DNA from: Thalassospira alkalitolerans | GTDB lineage: Bacteria; Pseudomonadota; Alphaproteobacteria; Rhodospirillales; Thalassospiraceae | Assembly: GCF_002115745.1 (NCBI RefSeq) | Contig: NZ_JFKB01000006.1 | Coordinates: forward strand, 1 to 64,000 | Direction of reading: 5' to 3' | Length of the DNA: 64,000 nt | Part shown: positions 10,258 through 18,874 of the stretch, in pieces | How positions within the stretch are numbered: the stretch's first letter is position 1 | Layout: every line of letters begins with the position of its first letter | Program-made: the position numbers and the translations under genes | The notes under the pieces: model-generated | Database searches by the model: none | What the model was told of the DNA's origin: nothing | The model's input: only the letters and a program-made list of their open reading frames with translations

Positions 10258-11388
10258 ATGCTTGAACGGCTTGAAAATATCTATCGGCTTGGCGTCAAGG
10301 AACTGTTCAGCCTGCGTCATGATCCGGTGCTGATTGCGTTGATTGTCTGGGCGTTTACCGCATCGATCTATACCGCTGCCACCGGCATGAGCCACGATTT
10401 GAACAATGCCGCGATTGCCATTGTCGATGAAGACAATTCACAGCTTTCGGCCCGGATCGGCGATGCGTTTTTACCGCCCTATTTCCACAAACCGGTCCAG
10501 ATTGGTTTTGACGAGATTGATCAAACGATGGATACCGGGCTTTACACCTTTGTCGTGGTGATCCCGCCCCGGTTCGAGGCCGATGTAATTGCCGGAAACC
10601 AGCCCGATCTTCAGGTTAATATTGATGCTACGGCAATGATGCAGGCCGGGATCGGAGCCACCTATATCAGCAGCATCATCAGTGAAGAAATCGTCAAATA
10701 CATCAATGACGATGTGCCGGTTGAAAGTGACGACACAATCAATCTGCAAATCCGGTATGCCTTTAACCCCAATGTGACCAGTTCATGGTTCACCAGTGTC
10801 ATGGAAATCATCAACAACATCACGATGTTGTCGATTGTTTTGACCGGGGCCGCCCTGATCCGGGAACGCGAACATGGCACGATTGAACATCTTTTGGTGA
10901 TGCCGTTGACCCCGATTGAAATCATGATGGCCAAGGTCTGGGCCAATGGTCTGGTGATCCTTGTATCAGTCGGATTATCGTTGGCGCTGGTGGTGGAAAT
11001 GATGCTGGATGTGCCGCTTGCCGGGTCCAAGATGCTGTTCTTGTTTGGCACAGCCCTTTATCTGTTCTTTTCGACCGCACTTGGCATTTTCCTGGCCACG
11101 CTGGCGCGATCCATGCCGCAATTCGGGTTGCTGTTCATACTGGTGGCCTTGCCGCTGATGTTGCTATCGGGCGGGGAAACACCGATTGAAAGCCAGCCCG
11201 CACTTTTGCAAAACATCATGCAGTTTTCGCCCTCGGTCCATTTTGTATCCTATGCGCAGGCGATCCTGTATCGCGGGGCGGGGCTGGATATTGTCTGGCC
11301 GCAATTTGCCGTGGTGTTTGGTATTGCATTGGCGTTCTTTGCCTTTGCAGCCATGCGGTTCCGCAAAAGCATTTCGGCGATGCATTAA
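10258..11388 (+). CDS. yhhJ: ABC-2 type permease, YhhJ family
   Basis: This 376-residue inner-membrane protein has an N-terminal helix (residues about 22-40), a periplasmic domain of roughly 130 residues and five to six helices from about 180 onward. The segment ALIRERERGTIEHLL-like (here LIREREHGTIEHLLVMPLT) is the hallmark of ABC-2 permeases. It should pair with the permease half of RbbA as a heterodimer. The ATG lies one base after the rbbA stop, so the genes are translationally coupled. The same gene order and sizes occur in E. coli (yhhJ, 375 residues). The transported molecule is unknown. Confidence 0.88.
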   Translation: MLERLENIYRLGVKELFSLRHDPVLIALIVWAFTASIYTAATGMSHDLNNAAIAIVDEDNSQLSARIGDAFLPPYFHKPVQIGFDEIDQTMDTGLYTFVVVIPPRFEADVIAGNQPDLQVNIDATAMMQAGIGATYISSIISEEIVKYINDDVPVESDDTINLQIRYAFNPNVTSSWFTSVMEIINNITMLSIVLTGAALIREREHGTIEHLLVMPLTPIEIMMAKVWANGLVILVSVGLSLALVVEMMLDVPLAGSKMLFLFGTALYLFFSTALGIFLATLARSMPQFGLLFILVALPLMLLSGGETPIESQPALLQNIMQFSPSVHFVSYAQAILYRGAGLDIVWPQFAVVFGIALAFFAFAAMRFRKSISAMH

Positions 11389-11405
11389 AAACACATCGCC
11401 GAAAT
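11371..11405 (+). terminator. Stem-loop over the yhhJ stop codon
   Basis: ATTTCGGCGATG (11371-11382) and CATCGCCGAAAT (11394-11405) form a perfect 12-base inverted repeat around an 11-base A-rich spacer that includes the yhhJ stop. It lies between convergent genes. There is no long T-run, so termination would be weak, and the stem may instead protect the 3' end of the transcript. Confidence 0.45.
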
Positions 11406-11439
11406 CATCACTCAAACCGTCCAGACCATTAAAACCAGA

Positions 11440-12861
11440 TCAATCCGCCGGTTTATGGGATGCCATCATCGAAGACCGATTGCGCGGCACATAAGCGCCA
11501 AAGCCCTTTTCACCGGTTAATTTGCCCTCATCGACAATGGTTTTACCGCGCACCATGACATGCACCGGCCAGCCGGAAACCTTGAGCCCTTCATACGGGG
11601 TATAATCCGCGCCTTGCGCCAGCAAATCATTGGTAATGGTCACGGTTTTGGCGGGATCCCAAAGGGCAAGATCGGCATCCGATCCAATCGCAATCGTGCC
11701 CTTTTGCGGGTACATGCCATAAAGTTTGGCGTGATTGGTCGCAGTGATCGCGACAAAGCGGCACAGATCAATACGGCCCTTCTGCACGCCTTCGGAAAAC
11801 AGGATCGGCAAACGGGTTGCAACGCCGGGGATGCCATTTGGAATCCAGCGGAAACTTTTATTGCCCTTTTCATTAAGCTTGCCCGCCGGATCATCAAAGC
11901 GGAACGGGCAATGATCCGATGAAAACAGATCAAACACCCCGCGTTCAATCCCGTCCCAACAGGCATCCTGACTGGCCTTGTCACGCGGCGGCGGTGAACA
12001 GACGAATTTGGCACCTTCCATCTCGGTCTGATCCAGATCATCAGCGGTCAGCATCAGATATTGCGGACAGGTTTCGCCGACAACCTTGCTGCCACGCATG
12101 CGTGCGCGTTCGATTTCTTCCATGGCTTCACGATTGGACACATGGACGATCACAATCGGCGTATCGACGATTTCGGCCAGCGACAGCGCGCGATGGGTGG
12201 CTTCGCGTTCGGCGGCAATCGGGCGGGTTGTGGCATGATATTTCGCGGCCAGATCGCCATTGGCTTCGTGTTGGCCGATCAGAAAACGAATGGCGTCTTC
12301 GTTTTCACAATGCACCATGACAAGCGCACCGGTGCGCCGGGCACTTTCAAGCGTATCAAGAATTTCATCATCGCGCAGACGCAGACCATCATAGGTCATG
12401 AAAACCTTGATCGAGGTATAGCCATCTTCGACCAGCGCCGGAAGTTCCTGACCCAAAACCGCCGGGGTCGGATCGGTGATAATCAGGTGAAACGCCACAT
12501 CAATGTGGCATTCCCCATCCGCCTTGGCGTGATAAACTTTTAACGATTCCCGCAGGCTATCGCCCTTTTCCTGCATGCAAAAACTGATGATCGAGGTATT
12601 CCCCCCCATCGCAGCCGACCGGGTCCCGGTTTCAAAATCATCGGCCATGACGATCCCGTCGCCCGATGGCTGTGCGATATGGACGTGGCTGTCGATGCCC
12701 CCCGGCATCACATACAGCCCGGTCGCATCAACGATATCGTCACTGTCGTTCAGATCACCGGCAAGGGCCGTGATACGACCATCCACAATACCGATATCGG
12801 CACGGTAAACGTCACTGGCGGTAACGATGGTTCCGTTTTTGATGATGCGATCGAACTGCAT
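11440..12861 (-). CDS. hydA: Dihydropyrimidinase / D-hydantoinase
   Basis: This 473-residue cyclic amidohydrolase should hydrolyse the ring of dihydropyrimidines or 5-substituted hydantoins to N-carbamoyl amino acids in the cytoplasm. The binuclear metal site looks complete. It comprises HVH at residues 59-61, the lysine that becomes carbamylated at K152 (SIKVFMTYDG), the histidines in MVHCENEDA and IVHVSNREA, and the aspartate in FSSDHCPFRF. Length is normal for the family. It is the last gene of a minus-strand operon that also encodes an amino-acid-type ABC importer and a cysteine-desulfurase-like enzyme. It is 27 bases downstream of the latter. No N-carbamoylase or dihydropyrimidine dehydrogenase gene is nearby, so classical pyrimidine breakdown is not indicated. 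The true substrate is open. Confidence 0.87.
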   Translation of the reverse strand: MQFDRIIKNGTIVTASDVYRADIGIVDGRITALAGDLNDSDDIVDATGLYVMPGGIDSHVHIAQPSGDGIVMADDFETGTRSAAMGGNTSIISFCMQEKGDSLRESLKVYHAKADGECHIDVAFHLIITDPTPAVLGQELPALVEDGYTSIKVFMTYDGLRLRDDEILDTLESARRTGALVMVHCENEDAIRFLIGQHEANGDLAAKYHATTRPIAAEREATHRALSLAEIVDTPIVIVHVSNREAMEEIERARMRGSKVVGETCPQYLMLTADDLDQTEMEGAKFVCSPPPRDKASQDACWDGIERGVFDLFSSDHCPFRFDDPAGKLNEKGNKSFRWIPNGIPGVATRLPILFSEGVQKGRIDLCRFVAITATNHAKLYGMYPQKGTIAIGSDADLALWDPAKTVTITNDLLAQGADYTPYEGLKVSGWPVHVMVRGKTIVDEGKLTGEKGFGAYVPRNRSSMMASHKPAD

Positions 12862-12888
12862 ATGGATCGGTTCCTTTTCGGGTTCGGC

Positions 12889-14154
12889 TTAGGGTTTGAC
12901 GGCCTTGGAATTTTCATCATTGAGCATGCGGTCAAAGGCCGCTGTCAACCGGTCAACTTCGTCGAGCGTGTTGTAATGAACCATTGAAACGCGCACCATG
13001 CCGCCGTGATCGGTGACTTCAAGATATTCCGCCAAACGACGCGAATGGAAATCACCAAAGCGGATGGCGATTTTTTCACGGTCAATAATTTTGCAGACCT
13101 CGCCCGCATCCAGCCCATCAAAACGGAAACTGATGGTTGGAATGCGGGTCCCATCGCGATTGTCCGACTGGCCAATGATCGTGCAATCATTGCGACTGCG
13201 CAAATAGCCCAGCAAACGGTCAACAAGTGCGTTTTCCTGAATGGCAATGGCATCATAGGCGGCGACGATTTTTTGCCGGACCGAACCGGTTTCACCGGCC
13301 ATTTCGCCAAGTTTGGCAAGATAGTCAACAATGCCGCACGTGGCATAGGCCAGTTCGTAATTCGGATTGCCCGGTTCCAGTTTGCCCGGCACTTTATCCT
13401 TGCCGTAAAAGTAATGATAAAGCGGATCAAGTTCGAGAAGGTTATCGTATTTGCCATACATCAGCGCGTAATGCGGACCGTATGTTTTATACAGACTAAA
13501 GACATAGTAATCGACGTCGAACGCCTGCACATCCACCGCACGATGCGGCGCATAGGCCACCGCATCAACGCAAATCTGCGCCCCATGGGCATGAACAAAA
13601 TCGGCGATTTCGCGGATCGGATTGATTTCACCAAGGATGTTTGACGCATGGGTCACACAAACCAGCTTGGTACGGTCGGTCATCAACGGTTCAAGATCGG
13701 CCAGATCAAGCCGAAGCTTTTCCCGGTCCAACGGCCAAAACTTCACCTTGATCCCGGCATCTTGCAATCTGTCCCACGGGCCAATGTTTGATTCATGATC
13801 GGCAATTGTGACAATGATTTCATCGCCTTTGGACAACTGGCTTTGCATCGCCTTGGCAAGGTTTTGCAAAAGGGCGGTGGTCGAGCTTCCAAAAACGATT
13901 TCTTCGGGCCGGTTGGCATTGACCAGATGCATGGCACTGGTGCGGGCCTCAAGCAAGGCCTCGGCCGCTTTTAGCGAAATGTCATAGGAACCGCCAATCT
14001 GAACGTTTTTGTCAAACAGGAACGTATTGATCCGTTCCACGGCAGATTTAAGGATTTGCGAGCCGCCTGCATTATCAAACAGAGTCCAGCCTTTTGCGAG
14101 GCCGGGAAACTGGCTGCGAACATAATCCATGTCGAGCGGGTTGTTGGTTTTCAT
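12889..14154 (-). CDS. Class V aminotransferase, cysteine-desulfurase-like family
   Basis: This 421-residue PLP enzyme belongs to the family often annotated cysteine desulfurase-like (VC1184 type), not to IscS or SufS proper. Visible landmarks are the start DYVRSQFPG and LFDNAGGSQ, the PLP-ring His and Asp segments TIADHESNIGPW and ICVDAVAYAPH, and the Schiff-base lysine K223 in SLYKTYGPH. The C-terminal domain ends with YLEVTDHGGMVRVSMVHYN. The reaction of this family is not established; members could cleave or epimerise a small amino acid. It sits between an amino-acid ABC importer and a hydantoinase, which suggests it acts on the imported compound or its ring-opened product. The start has GGAGGATATTTCT upstream, a good ribosome-binding site. 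Confidence 0.82.
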   Translation of the reverse strand: MKTNNPLDMDYVRSQFPGLAKGWTLFDNAGGSQILKSAVERINTFLFDKNVQIGGSYDISLKAAEALLEARTSAMHLVNANRPEEIVFGSSTTALLQNLAKAMQSQLSKGDEIIVTIADHESNIGPWDRLQDAGIKVKFWPLDREKLRLDLADLEPLMTDRTKLVCVTHASNILGEINPIREIADFVHAHGAQICVDAVAYAPHRAVDVQAFDVDYYVFSLYKTYGPHYALMYGKYDNLLELDPLYHYFYGKDKVPGKLEPGNPNYELAYATCGIVDYLAKLGEMAGETGSVRQKIVAAYDAIAIQENALVDRLLGYLRSRNDCTIIGQSDNRDGTRIPTISFRFDGLDAGEVCKIIDREKIAIRFGDFHSRRLAEYLEVTDHGGMVRVSMVHYNTLDEVDRLTAAFDRMLNDENSKAVKP

Positions 14155-14193
14155 AGAAATATCCTCCGGAAGGTTCGGTTTATTGTTTGTTTT

Positions 14194-14931
14194 TCAGTGA
14201 TCTAAAACGGCGTGCAGGAAACTTTTTGTTCGTGCTTCAACCGGCTGATCAAAAATTTGCGCCGGGGGACCGGCTTCGATGATATTGCCGTCATCCATAA
14301 AAATGACGCGATCCGCGACTTGGCGGGCAAAGCCCATTTCGTGGGTCACGATCACCATCGTCACCCCCGTCCCGGCCAGCTTTTTCATGACATCAAGAAC
14401 TTCACCGACCATTTCGGGATCAAGGGCCGAGGTGGGCTCATCAAACAAAAGCACCTTGGGTTCCATCGCCAACGCACGCGCAATCGCAACACGCTGTTGC
14501 TGCCCCCCCGAAAGCTGGCCGGGATATTTATCCGCCTGTTCAGAAATGCCGACACGTTGCAACAACGCACGGGCGTATTTTTCCGCATCGCTTGTTTTGG
14601 TGTGGCGGACGCGCATCGGTGCCAGCATAACGTTGCGCAACACCGTCATATGCGGAAACAGATTGAACGATTGAAACACCATCCCGACTTCGGCCCGGAC
14701 CTTGGCCAAGGCCCGGCCCGGCTTGACCGCAATACCATCAACCGTGATCTCGCTGTCGGCGTCAAAGGCCTCGAGATGATTGATGCAGCGGATCAGGGTC
14801 GACTTACCCGAGCCGGACGGACCGATCACACAGACGACTTCGCCCTGTGCGATATCAAGGTCAATGCCATGCAAGACGGTAAACGAACCATAGGCTTTTT
14901 TAAGGTTACTGATCGTGATCAAAGCCGACAT
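14194..14931 (-). CDS. Polar amino-acid ABC transporter ATP-binding protein
   Basis: This 245-residue ATPase is of the GlnQ/HisP type. It has Walker [10 protein letters not shown], the Q-loop in [14 protein letters not shown], the signature [15 protein letters not shown] and Walker [14 protein letters not shown] followed by the H-loop VTHEMGFA. It powers import with the permease encoded just upstream. Its ATG shares one base with the permease stop (TAATG), so the two are translationally coupled. An insertion after the Walker A helix ([15 protein letters not shown]) is usual for this group. Confidence 0.9.
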   Translation of the reverse strand: MSALITISNLKKAYGSFTVLHGIDLDIAQGEVVCVIGPSGSGKSTLIRCINHLEAFDADSEITVDGIAVKPGRALAKVRAEVGMVFQSFNLFPHMTVLRNVMLAPMRVRHTKTSDAEKYARALLQRVGISEQADKYPGQLSGGQQQRVAIARALAMEPKVLLFDEPTSALDPEMVGEVLDVMKKLAGTGVTMVIVTHEMGFARQVADRVIFMDDGNIIEAGPPAQIFDQPVEARTKSFLHAVLDH

Positions 14932-15602
14932 TATCGTTTCCCCTTGCTGTAACGTTTTTCAAGTCGGGCAACGACAACCACCATCGGCCAAAGCAAAATA
15001 AGATAAATCAGTGCCGCACCAATCAACGGCGTCGGGTTTGCCGACAATGCCTGTGCCTGGGTTGCCTGTTTCAGCAAATCGGGCATGGCAACGACAGATG
15101 CCAAGGCCGTATCTTTCATGACATTGATGCAATTATTGGTCAGCGGCGGGATGACGATGCGGATGGCCTGGGGCAGGATCACATCCATCATCGTATGACG
15201 GTTGGAAAGACCAAGGGCGGCCGATGCTTCGAACTGACCATGCGGGATGGCTTCGATCCCGGCGCGGAAAATTTCGGCGGTATAAGCCGATGACACCAGT
15301 GTCAGTGCCGCCACCGCCGACAAAAACGGTGACAACCGAATGCCGACAAATGGCAGTGCGTAATAAACAACAATCAACAAGACCAACAGCGGGATTGATC
15401 GAAAAATATCAATATAAAGCCGGACGATCGCACACACAAAAACCGGTGCATAAAGCCGCGTCACAGCCAGAAAAAGCCCGCCAATCAGGCCACAAATAAT
15501 ACTGGTAATGCCAATCTGAAGCGTCACCAGCAACCCTGAAAGAAGCTGTGGCAGGCTGGCAAGCAACACCGGAACATTAAAGAAGGTCGAATAAAGATCC
15601 AT
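14931..15602 (-). CDS. Polar amino-acid ABC transporter permease (HisM/GlnP type)
   Basis: This 223-residue inner-membrane protein has five predicted helices and the characteristic coupling loop [25 protein letters not shown] (seen at about residues 143-168). The segment [18 protein letters not shown] is the diagnostic upstream motif of the His/Glu/Gln/Arg permease family. Only one permease gene is present, so the transporter would form a homodimer, as in GlnP or ArtM-like systems with a single subunit. It lies 68 bases after the substrate-binding protein gene. Confidence 0.9.
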   Translation of the reverse strand: MDLYSTFFNVPVLLASLPQLLSGLLVTLQIGITSIICGLIGGLFLAVTRLYAPVFVCAIVRLYIDIFRSIPLLVLLIVVYYALPFVGIRLSPFLSAVAALTLVSSAYTAEIFRAGIEAIPHGQFEASAALGLSNRHTMMDVILPQAIRIVIPPLTNNCINVMKDTALASVVAMPDLLKQATQAQALSANPTPLIGAALIYLILLWPMVVVVARLEKRYSKGKR

Positions 15603-15670
15603 AATACCACCAGTTCGACAAGATGTCGGCGGCAGGCCAAAACCCGCCGCCAGACAAAATCAGAGACGCC

Positions 15671-16468
15671 TTATTTAACAGTCGGCATATCCATGACGGA
15701 AACAGTCGAGGTGGTGTCTTCGGGCTTTGCGCCAAACCAGGTTTCATGCAGACCTGCGATGAAGCCTTCTTTTTTCAACTCGGTCAGGATGCCATTGACT
15801 TCGGTGGCAAGCGACGCGTCTTTGTTGAACATGATCGAGTATTTTTCACCGGTAGCAATACGTTCAACGACTTTAAGGTTCGGCTTGTCCTTGACGTAAT
15901 ACTGCAGTGCCGGAATGTCGCTGATATAGCCGTCAATACGACCGGCAGCCAGATCAAGCATTGCCGGCGACAGGCCTTCGTAACGGCGGGTATCGGCCAG
16001 TTTGTATTCTGCGCCATGCGCATTGACCCACATATCGCCGGTCGATCCGGTATCCACGCCAACAACTTTATCGGTCATGCCCTTCATGCCGTCGATGCCG
16101 CTGTCAGCCGTGACGGTCAGTGACTGATCACTGTCGTAGTAAGGCTGTGCAAAGGTGACGGATTCCAGACGTTTATCGGTGATTGTGATCGACGATACCG
16201 CCATATCGATGCGGCCCGACTGAACCGCCGGGAACAGACCGTTAAACGGAATGTTGACGAATTCAACGCTTTTGCCAAGACGCTTGGCGACTTCGGTTAC
16301 CAGATCAACTTCAAAGCCAACTGTCTTGCCGTCGGCATCCTGAAATTCCCAAGGAACGTTACCGATATTGGCACCAACGGTCAGGTCGGCAGCATTGGCA
16401 GCGCTCAACGCGGACACAGCAACCATGCCCCCAACAATCGATGATATAATGAAAGATTTAAACGTCAT
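15671..16468 (-). CDS. Periplasmic amino-acid-type substrate-binding protein
   Basis: This 265-residue family 3 solute-binding protein has a signal peptide (residues 1-26, ending SALSAANA). The mature start ADLTVGANIGNVPWEF is typical of the family. The ligand-pocket landmarks GFEVDLVTEVAKRLG, DMAVSSITITDKR and VGVDTGSTGDMW are all present. It is the first gene of the operon and should set the specificity of import. Family 3 proteins bind polar amino acids, opines, ectoines or similar small ligands; the linked hydantoinase and PLP enzyme argue for an unusual amino acid or cyclic ureide. The ribosome-binding site AAGGGAAACCTC precedes the ATG. Confidence 0.9.
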   Translation of the reverse strand: MTFKSFIISSIVGGMVAVSALSAANAADLTVGANIGNVPWEFQDADGKTVGFEVDLVTEVAKRLGKSVEFVNIPFNGLFPAVQSGRIDMAVSSITITDKRLESVTFAQPYYDSDQSLTVTADSGIDGMKGMTDKVVGVDTGSTGDMWVNAHGAEYKLADTRRYEGLSPAMLDLAAGRIDGYISDIPALQYYVKDKPNLKVVERIATGEKYSIMFNKDASLATEVNGILTELKKEGFIAGLHETWFGAKPEDTTSTVSVMDMPTVK

Positions 16469-16507
16469 GAGGTTTCCCTTGTTTTTTTAGAGCCATCCCT
16501 GAATACT

Positions 16508-16547
16508 TTGACCAGACCGGTCTAACTGGTCTGACCAGTCGGACCAA
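16508..16547. promoter_or_regulatory. FadR/GntR-type operator cluster between divergent genes
   Basis: The sequence contains TGGTCTGACCA at 16527-16537, which fits the FadR-subfamily pattern TNGTNNNACNA exactly. An AGACCGGTCT palindrome lies at 16514-16523, and further GACCA half-sites are at 16510-16514 and 16542-16546. The cluster lies 40 bases before the importer operon and 108 bases before the divergent FadR/FCD regulator gene. Binding by that regulator is inferred. Confidence 0.65.
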
Positions 16548-16654
16548 GGAAACACGTTTCAATGGCGTTTGCAAGACGGTTGGTGCAAAAATTAAACATC
16601 TGCGCTATCTCTGCGCGACTAAGATCAGAAGAATAAGATGCAAGGGTTGCCGGG

Positions 16655-17344
16655 ATGCTGAACAAGACTTTCTTGCCGCAGTCAGTAGCGCGCGAAATTC
16701 AGGACATGATTCACCGTGGCGACCTGAAGCCGGGTGACAAAATCCCGTCGCAGCGCGATTTTTCACAAAAACTCGGCATTAGCCGTGCATCTTTGCGCGA
16801 AGCCCTGCTAACACTTGAAACATTGGGTCTTTTGAAAACAGAAGCCGGTCGCGGTACCTTTGTCGTTGATCCCGCAAGCAGTTCTCCGGGCGATATGGCC
16901 CCCTGGCGATATTCCGACAGCTATTCGGTATTTGATGTGTTTCAAACCCGCGTGATGCTGGAAGGTCAAATAGCGGGCCTTGCCGCCGGACGCCTGACAG
17001 CAAACCAGCTTGATCAAATGGAACAGGCCACCAGCCAGATGGAAGAATGCTGGGCACGGCAGGATTTGATCGCCAATGTCGAGGCAGACTTAACGTTTCA
17101 TGGGATCATTGTTGAAGCATGCAGCAATGCAATGATGCGGTCGCTTTATCAAATTGTGCGCGATCAACTGACCGAAACCCAGCGTCAACCGATCCCGATT
17201 ACCGATCCTGAACGCATGCGCGCATCCATTGCCGAACACCGCCGCATCATTGCCGCCCTGCGCGCAAATGACAGCGCAACATCCCGTCTTGAAATGGAAA
17301 CTCACATCCGTAACACGGCGCGTTGCGCGGGGCTTACCCCGTGA
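16655..17344 (+). CDS. GntR/FadR-family transcriptional regulator with FCD domain
   Basis: This 229-residue regulator has an N-terminal winged helix-turn-helix (residues about 5-72: SVAREIQDMIHRGDLKPG, IPSQRDFSQKLGISRASLREAL, LLKTEAGRGTFV). The all-helical FCD effector domain follows. Metal or acid-ligand residues of FCD are visible at DLTFHGIIVEA, SIAEHRRIIAAL and METHIRNTAR. It is divergent from the amino-acid-type importer/hydantoinase operon, with an operator-like cluster between them. The likely role is substrate-responsive repression of that operon and perhaps of itself. The ligand would be a small carboxylate or amino acid, but it cannot be named. Confidence 0.88.
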   Translation: MLNKTFLPQSVAREIQDMIHRGDLKPGDKIPSQRDFSQKLGISRASLREALLTLETLGLLKTEAGRGTFVVDPASSSPGDMAPWRYSDSYSVFDVFQTRVMLEGQIAGLAAGRLTANQLDQMEQATSQMEECWARQDLIANVEADLTFHGIIVEACSNAMMRSLYQIVRDQLTETQRQPIPITDPERMRASIAEHRRIIAALRANDSATSRLEMETHIRNTARCAGLTP

Positions 17345-17349
17345 CCTGC

Positions 17350-17377
17350 GCCCGATAAAGATCCGATTTTATCGGGC
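17350..17377. terminator. Bidirectional stem-loop between convergent genes
   Basis: GCCCGATAAA (17350-17359) and TTTATCGGGC (17368-17377) form a 10-base stem with an 8-base loop. It sits between the regulator stop and the SemiSWEET stop on the opposite strand, and overlaps the latter by one base. The A/T-rich stem base offers short T-runs on both strands. Confidence 0.55.
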
Positions 17378-17640
17378 TAACCGTGGCGGATTTTAAAGAA
17401 CAGGATGGTCGAGGCCAGAACAAGGGTCAGGCCATTGGCGATGATCACCGGCCAATCGCCCCGGACCAAGCCATAAACCAGCCAAAGCGCGATCCCCGAA
17501 CACAACACCAAAAACATCACAAGCGAGATATCAGCCGTGGATCGGGTCCGCCATGTGCGGACGACTTGGGGCAAAAAGGCAAGCGTGGTCAGCGATCCGG
17601 CAACAAGCCCAAGAACGGTTTCAAATGTCAGAACCATCAT
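17377..17640 (-). CDS. SemiSWEET-type sugar transporter (PQ-loop/MtN3)
   Basis: This 87-residue membrane protein is one triple-helix bundle of the SWEET/PQ-loop family and would work as a homodimer for sugar movement. The PQ motif appears in AFLPQVVRTWRTRS, followed by ISLVMFLVLCSGIALWLVYG and a third helix ending FFKIRHG. Length matches bacterial SemiSWEETs. The start at 17640 (ATGATG) is chosen because GAGGG lies just upstream; the longer frame to 17685 adds a charged, atypical N-terminus. There is no sugar gene beside it, so the substrate is not indicated. Confidence 0.83.
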   Translation of the reverse strand: MMVLTFETVLGLVAGSLTTLAFLPQVVRTWRTRSTADISLVMFLVLCSGIALWLVYGLVRGDWPVIIANGLTLVLASTILFFKIRHG

Positions 17641-17809
17641 AACCCTCGCCCTGTTGCGATCACACCGATTGAATGCATTCAACACACATTATGCACAACT
17701 GCAAGTGGGAAAAAGAACCGCGCTTTTTCAGGCATAAAATATCGATATAAATCAGATATTTATGCGCACATAAGTACAAATACCGAAGTCATGTTTACGG
17801 TGTCTTCGC

Positions 17810-18721
17810 TTAACGATTTTCGAATTCGGCGCGCAGGAATCCTTCAAGGAAATCGGACATCCGGCGCACAGCATAACTGCGCTGACCGGTGGCAATGCGG
17901 TTCATTTCCAGATGGGTTTCAATCCGCGATGATTTGGCCAATGGCCGCATGACAAGGCTGCCCGATCCGATTTCGCGCTTTACCGTCATTTCCGGCAGGA
18001 TCAGCACCGCCGTGCCGCGCCGGGCAAGTTCCTTTTGCAGTTCCAGCGACGATGTTGTGAAGGTGCTTTCACCAAGGACAATTCCCGCATCACGCAGACG
18101 CGCGTCAAAGGCACGCCGCACCCCGAATGTACGATCCGGCAAGGCCAGCGCATAATGAACAAGTTCCGACAACGGAATTTCATCAAGCCGTGCCAGCGGA
18201 TGATCCGGCGACAGGATGGCTTCGTGACGGATCGGGGCGCGAAACCGGGTTTCAATCCGGCTGTCGGCAGTCGAAAACATCGTCACCGACAAATCAGTCA
18301 ATCCGGTTGCCACCGCATCAAGGGCGGCCTGCGCCGAGGTAACGGTAACTTCGATGGTAATTGCGGGGTAACGTTCGGAAAATTCCGCCAGTGCCGGGGC
18401 CAGAATGGCACTGGATGCCGCACCATTGACGTAAAGCGATACCGAACCGCGTTGCAGACCCCGCAAATCGTCAATGATCTGTTCGACTTCGGATAATTCA
18501 CGGGCAATATGAAGCGACCGTTCCGCCAGAACTTCACCCGCAGCAGTTAACCTGATCCCGCGGGGGTTGCGTTCTACCAACGCGGTTCCAAACAGATGTT
18601 CCAGTTTGTCGAGTTGACGGGCAATAGCGGTTGGAGAGACATTAAGCGCATCAGCCGTTTGACGGATCGAGCCACAGCGCATTAATTCGTTAAAAACCGT
18701 CAGGGATTGAATTTCGACCAT
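17810..18721 (-). CDS. LysR-family transcriptional regulator
   Basis: This 303-residue LTTR has its helix-turn-helix at residues about 15-40 (CGSIRQTADALNVSPTAIARQLDKLE). A co-inducer domain follows (LSVTMFSTADSRIETRF, LALPDRTFGVRRAFD). It is divergent from a peptide-type ABC importer/amidase operon and is the obvious candidate activator. ATG 18721 is preferred over 18733 because GGCGGTGG precedes it. The 153-base region between the two starts holds no clean palindrome that I could single out as the binding site. Confidence 0.87.
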   Translation of the reverse strand: MVEIQSLTVFNELMRCGSIRQTADALNVSPTAIARQLDKLEHLFGTALVERNPRGIRLTAAGEVLAERSLHIARELSEVEQIIDDLRGLQRGSVSLYVNGAASSAILAPALAEFSERYPAITIEVTVTSAQAALDAVATGLTDLSVTMFSTADSRIETRFRAPIRHEAILSPDHPLARLDEIPLSELVHYALALPDRTFGVRRAFDARLRDAGIVLGESTFTTSSLELQKELARRGTAVLILPEMTVKREIGSGSLVMRPLAKSSRIETHLEMNRIATGQRSYAVRRMSDFLEGFLRAEFENR

Positions 18722-18874
18722 AACCACCGCCATCGATCAGAACCATTTAGTGCAACGAAAACCGTAGCACCCCGACATCAAATTATCGACTTCAAATTCA
18801 CTGAAAAATAGTCTCTGTTACAGCAACAGCGACATTTTCAAAAAAACAAAACAGGTCACATCAGGGGGACCACC

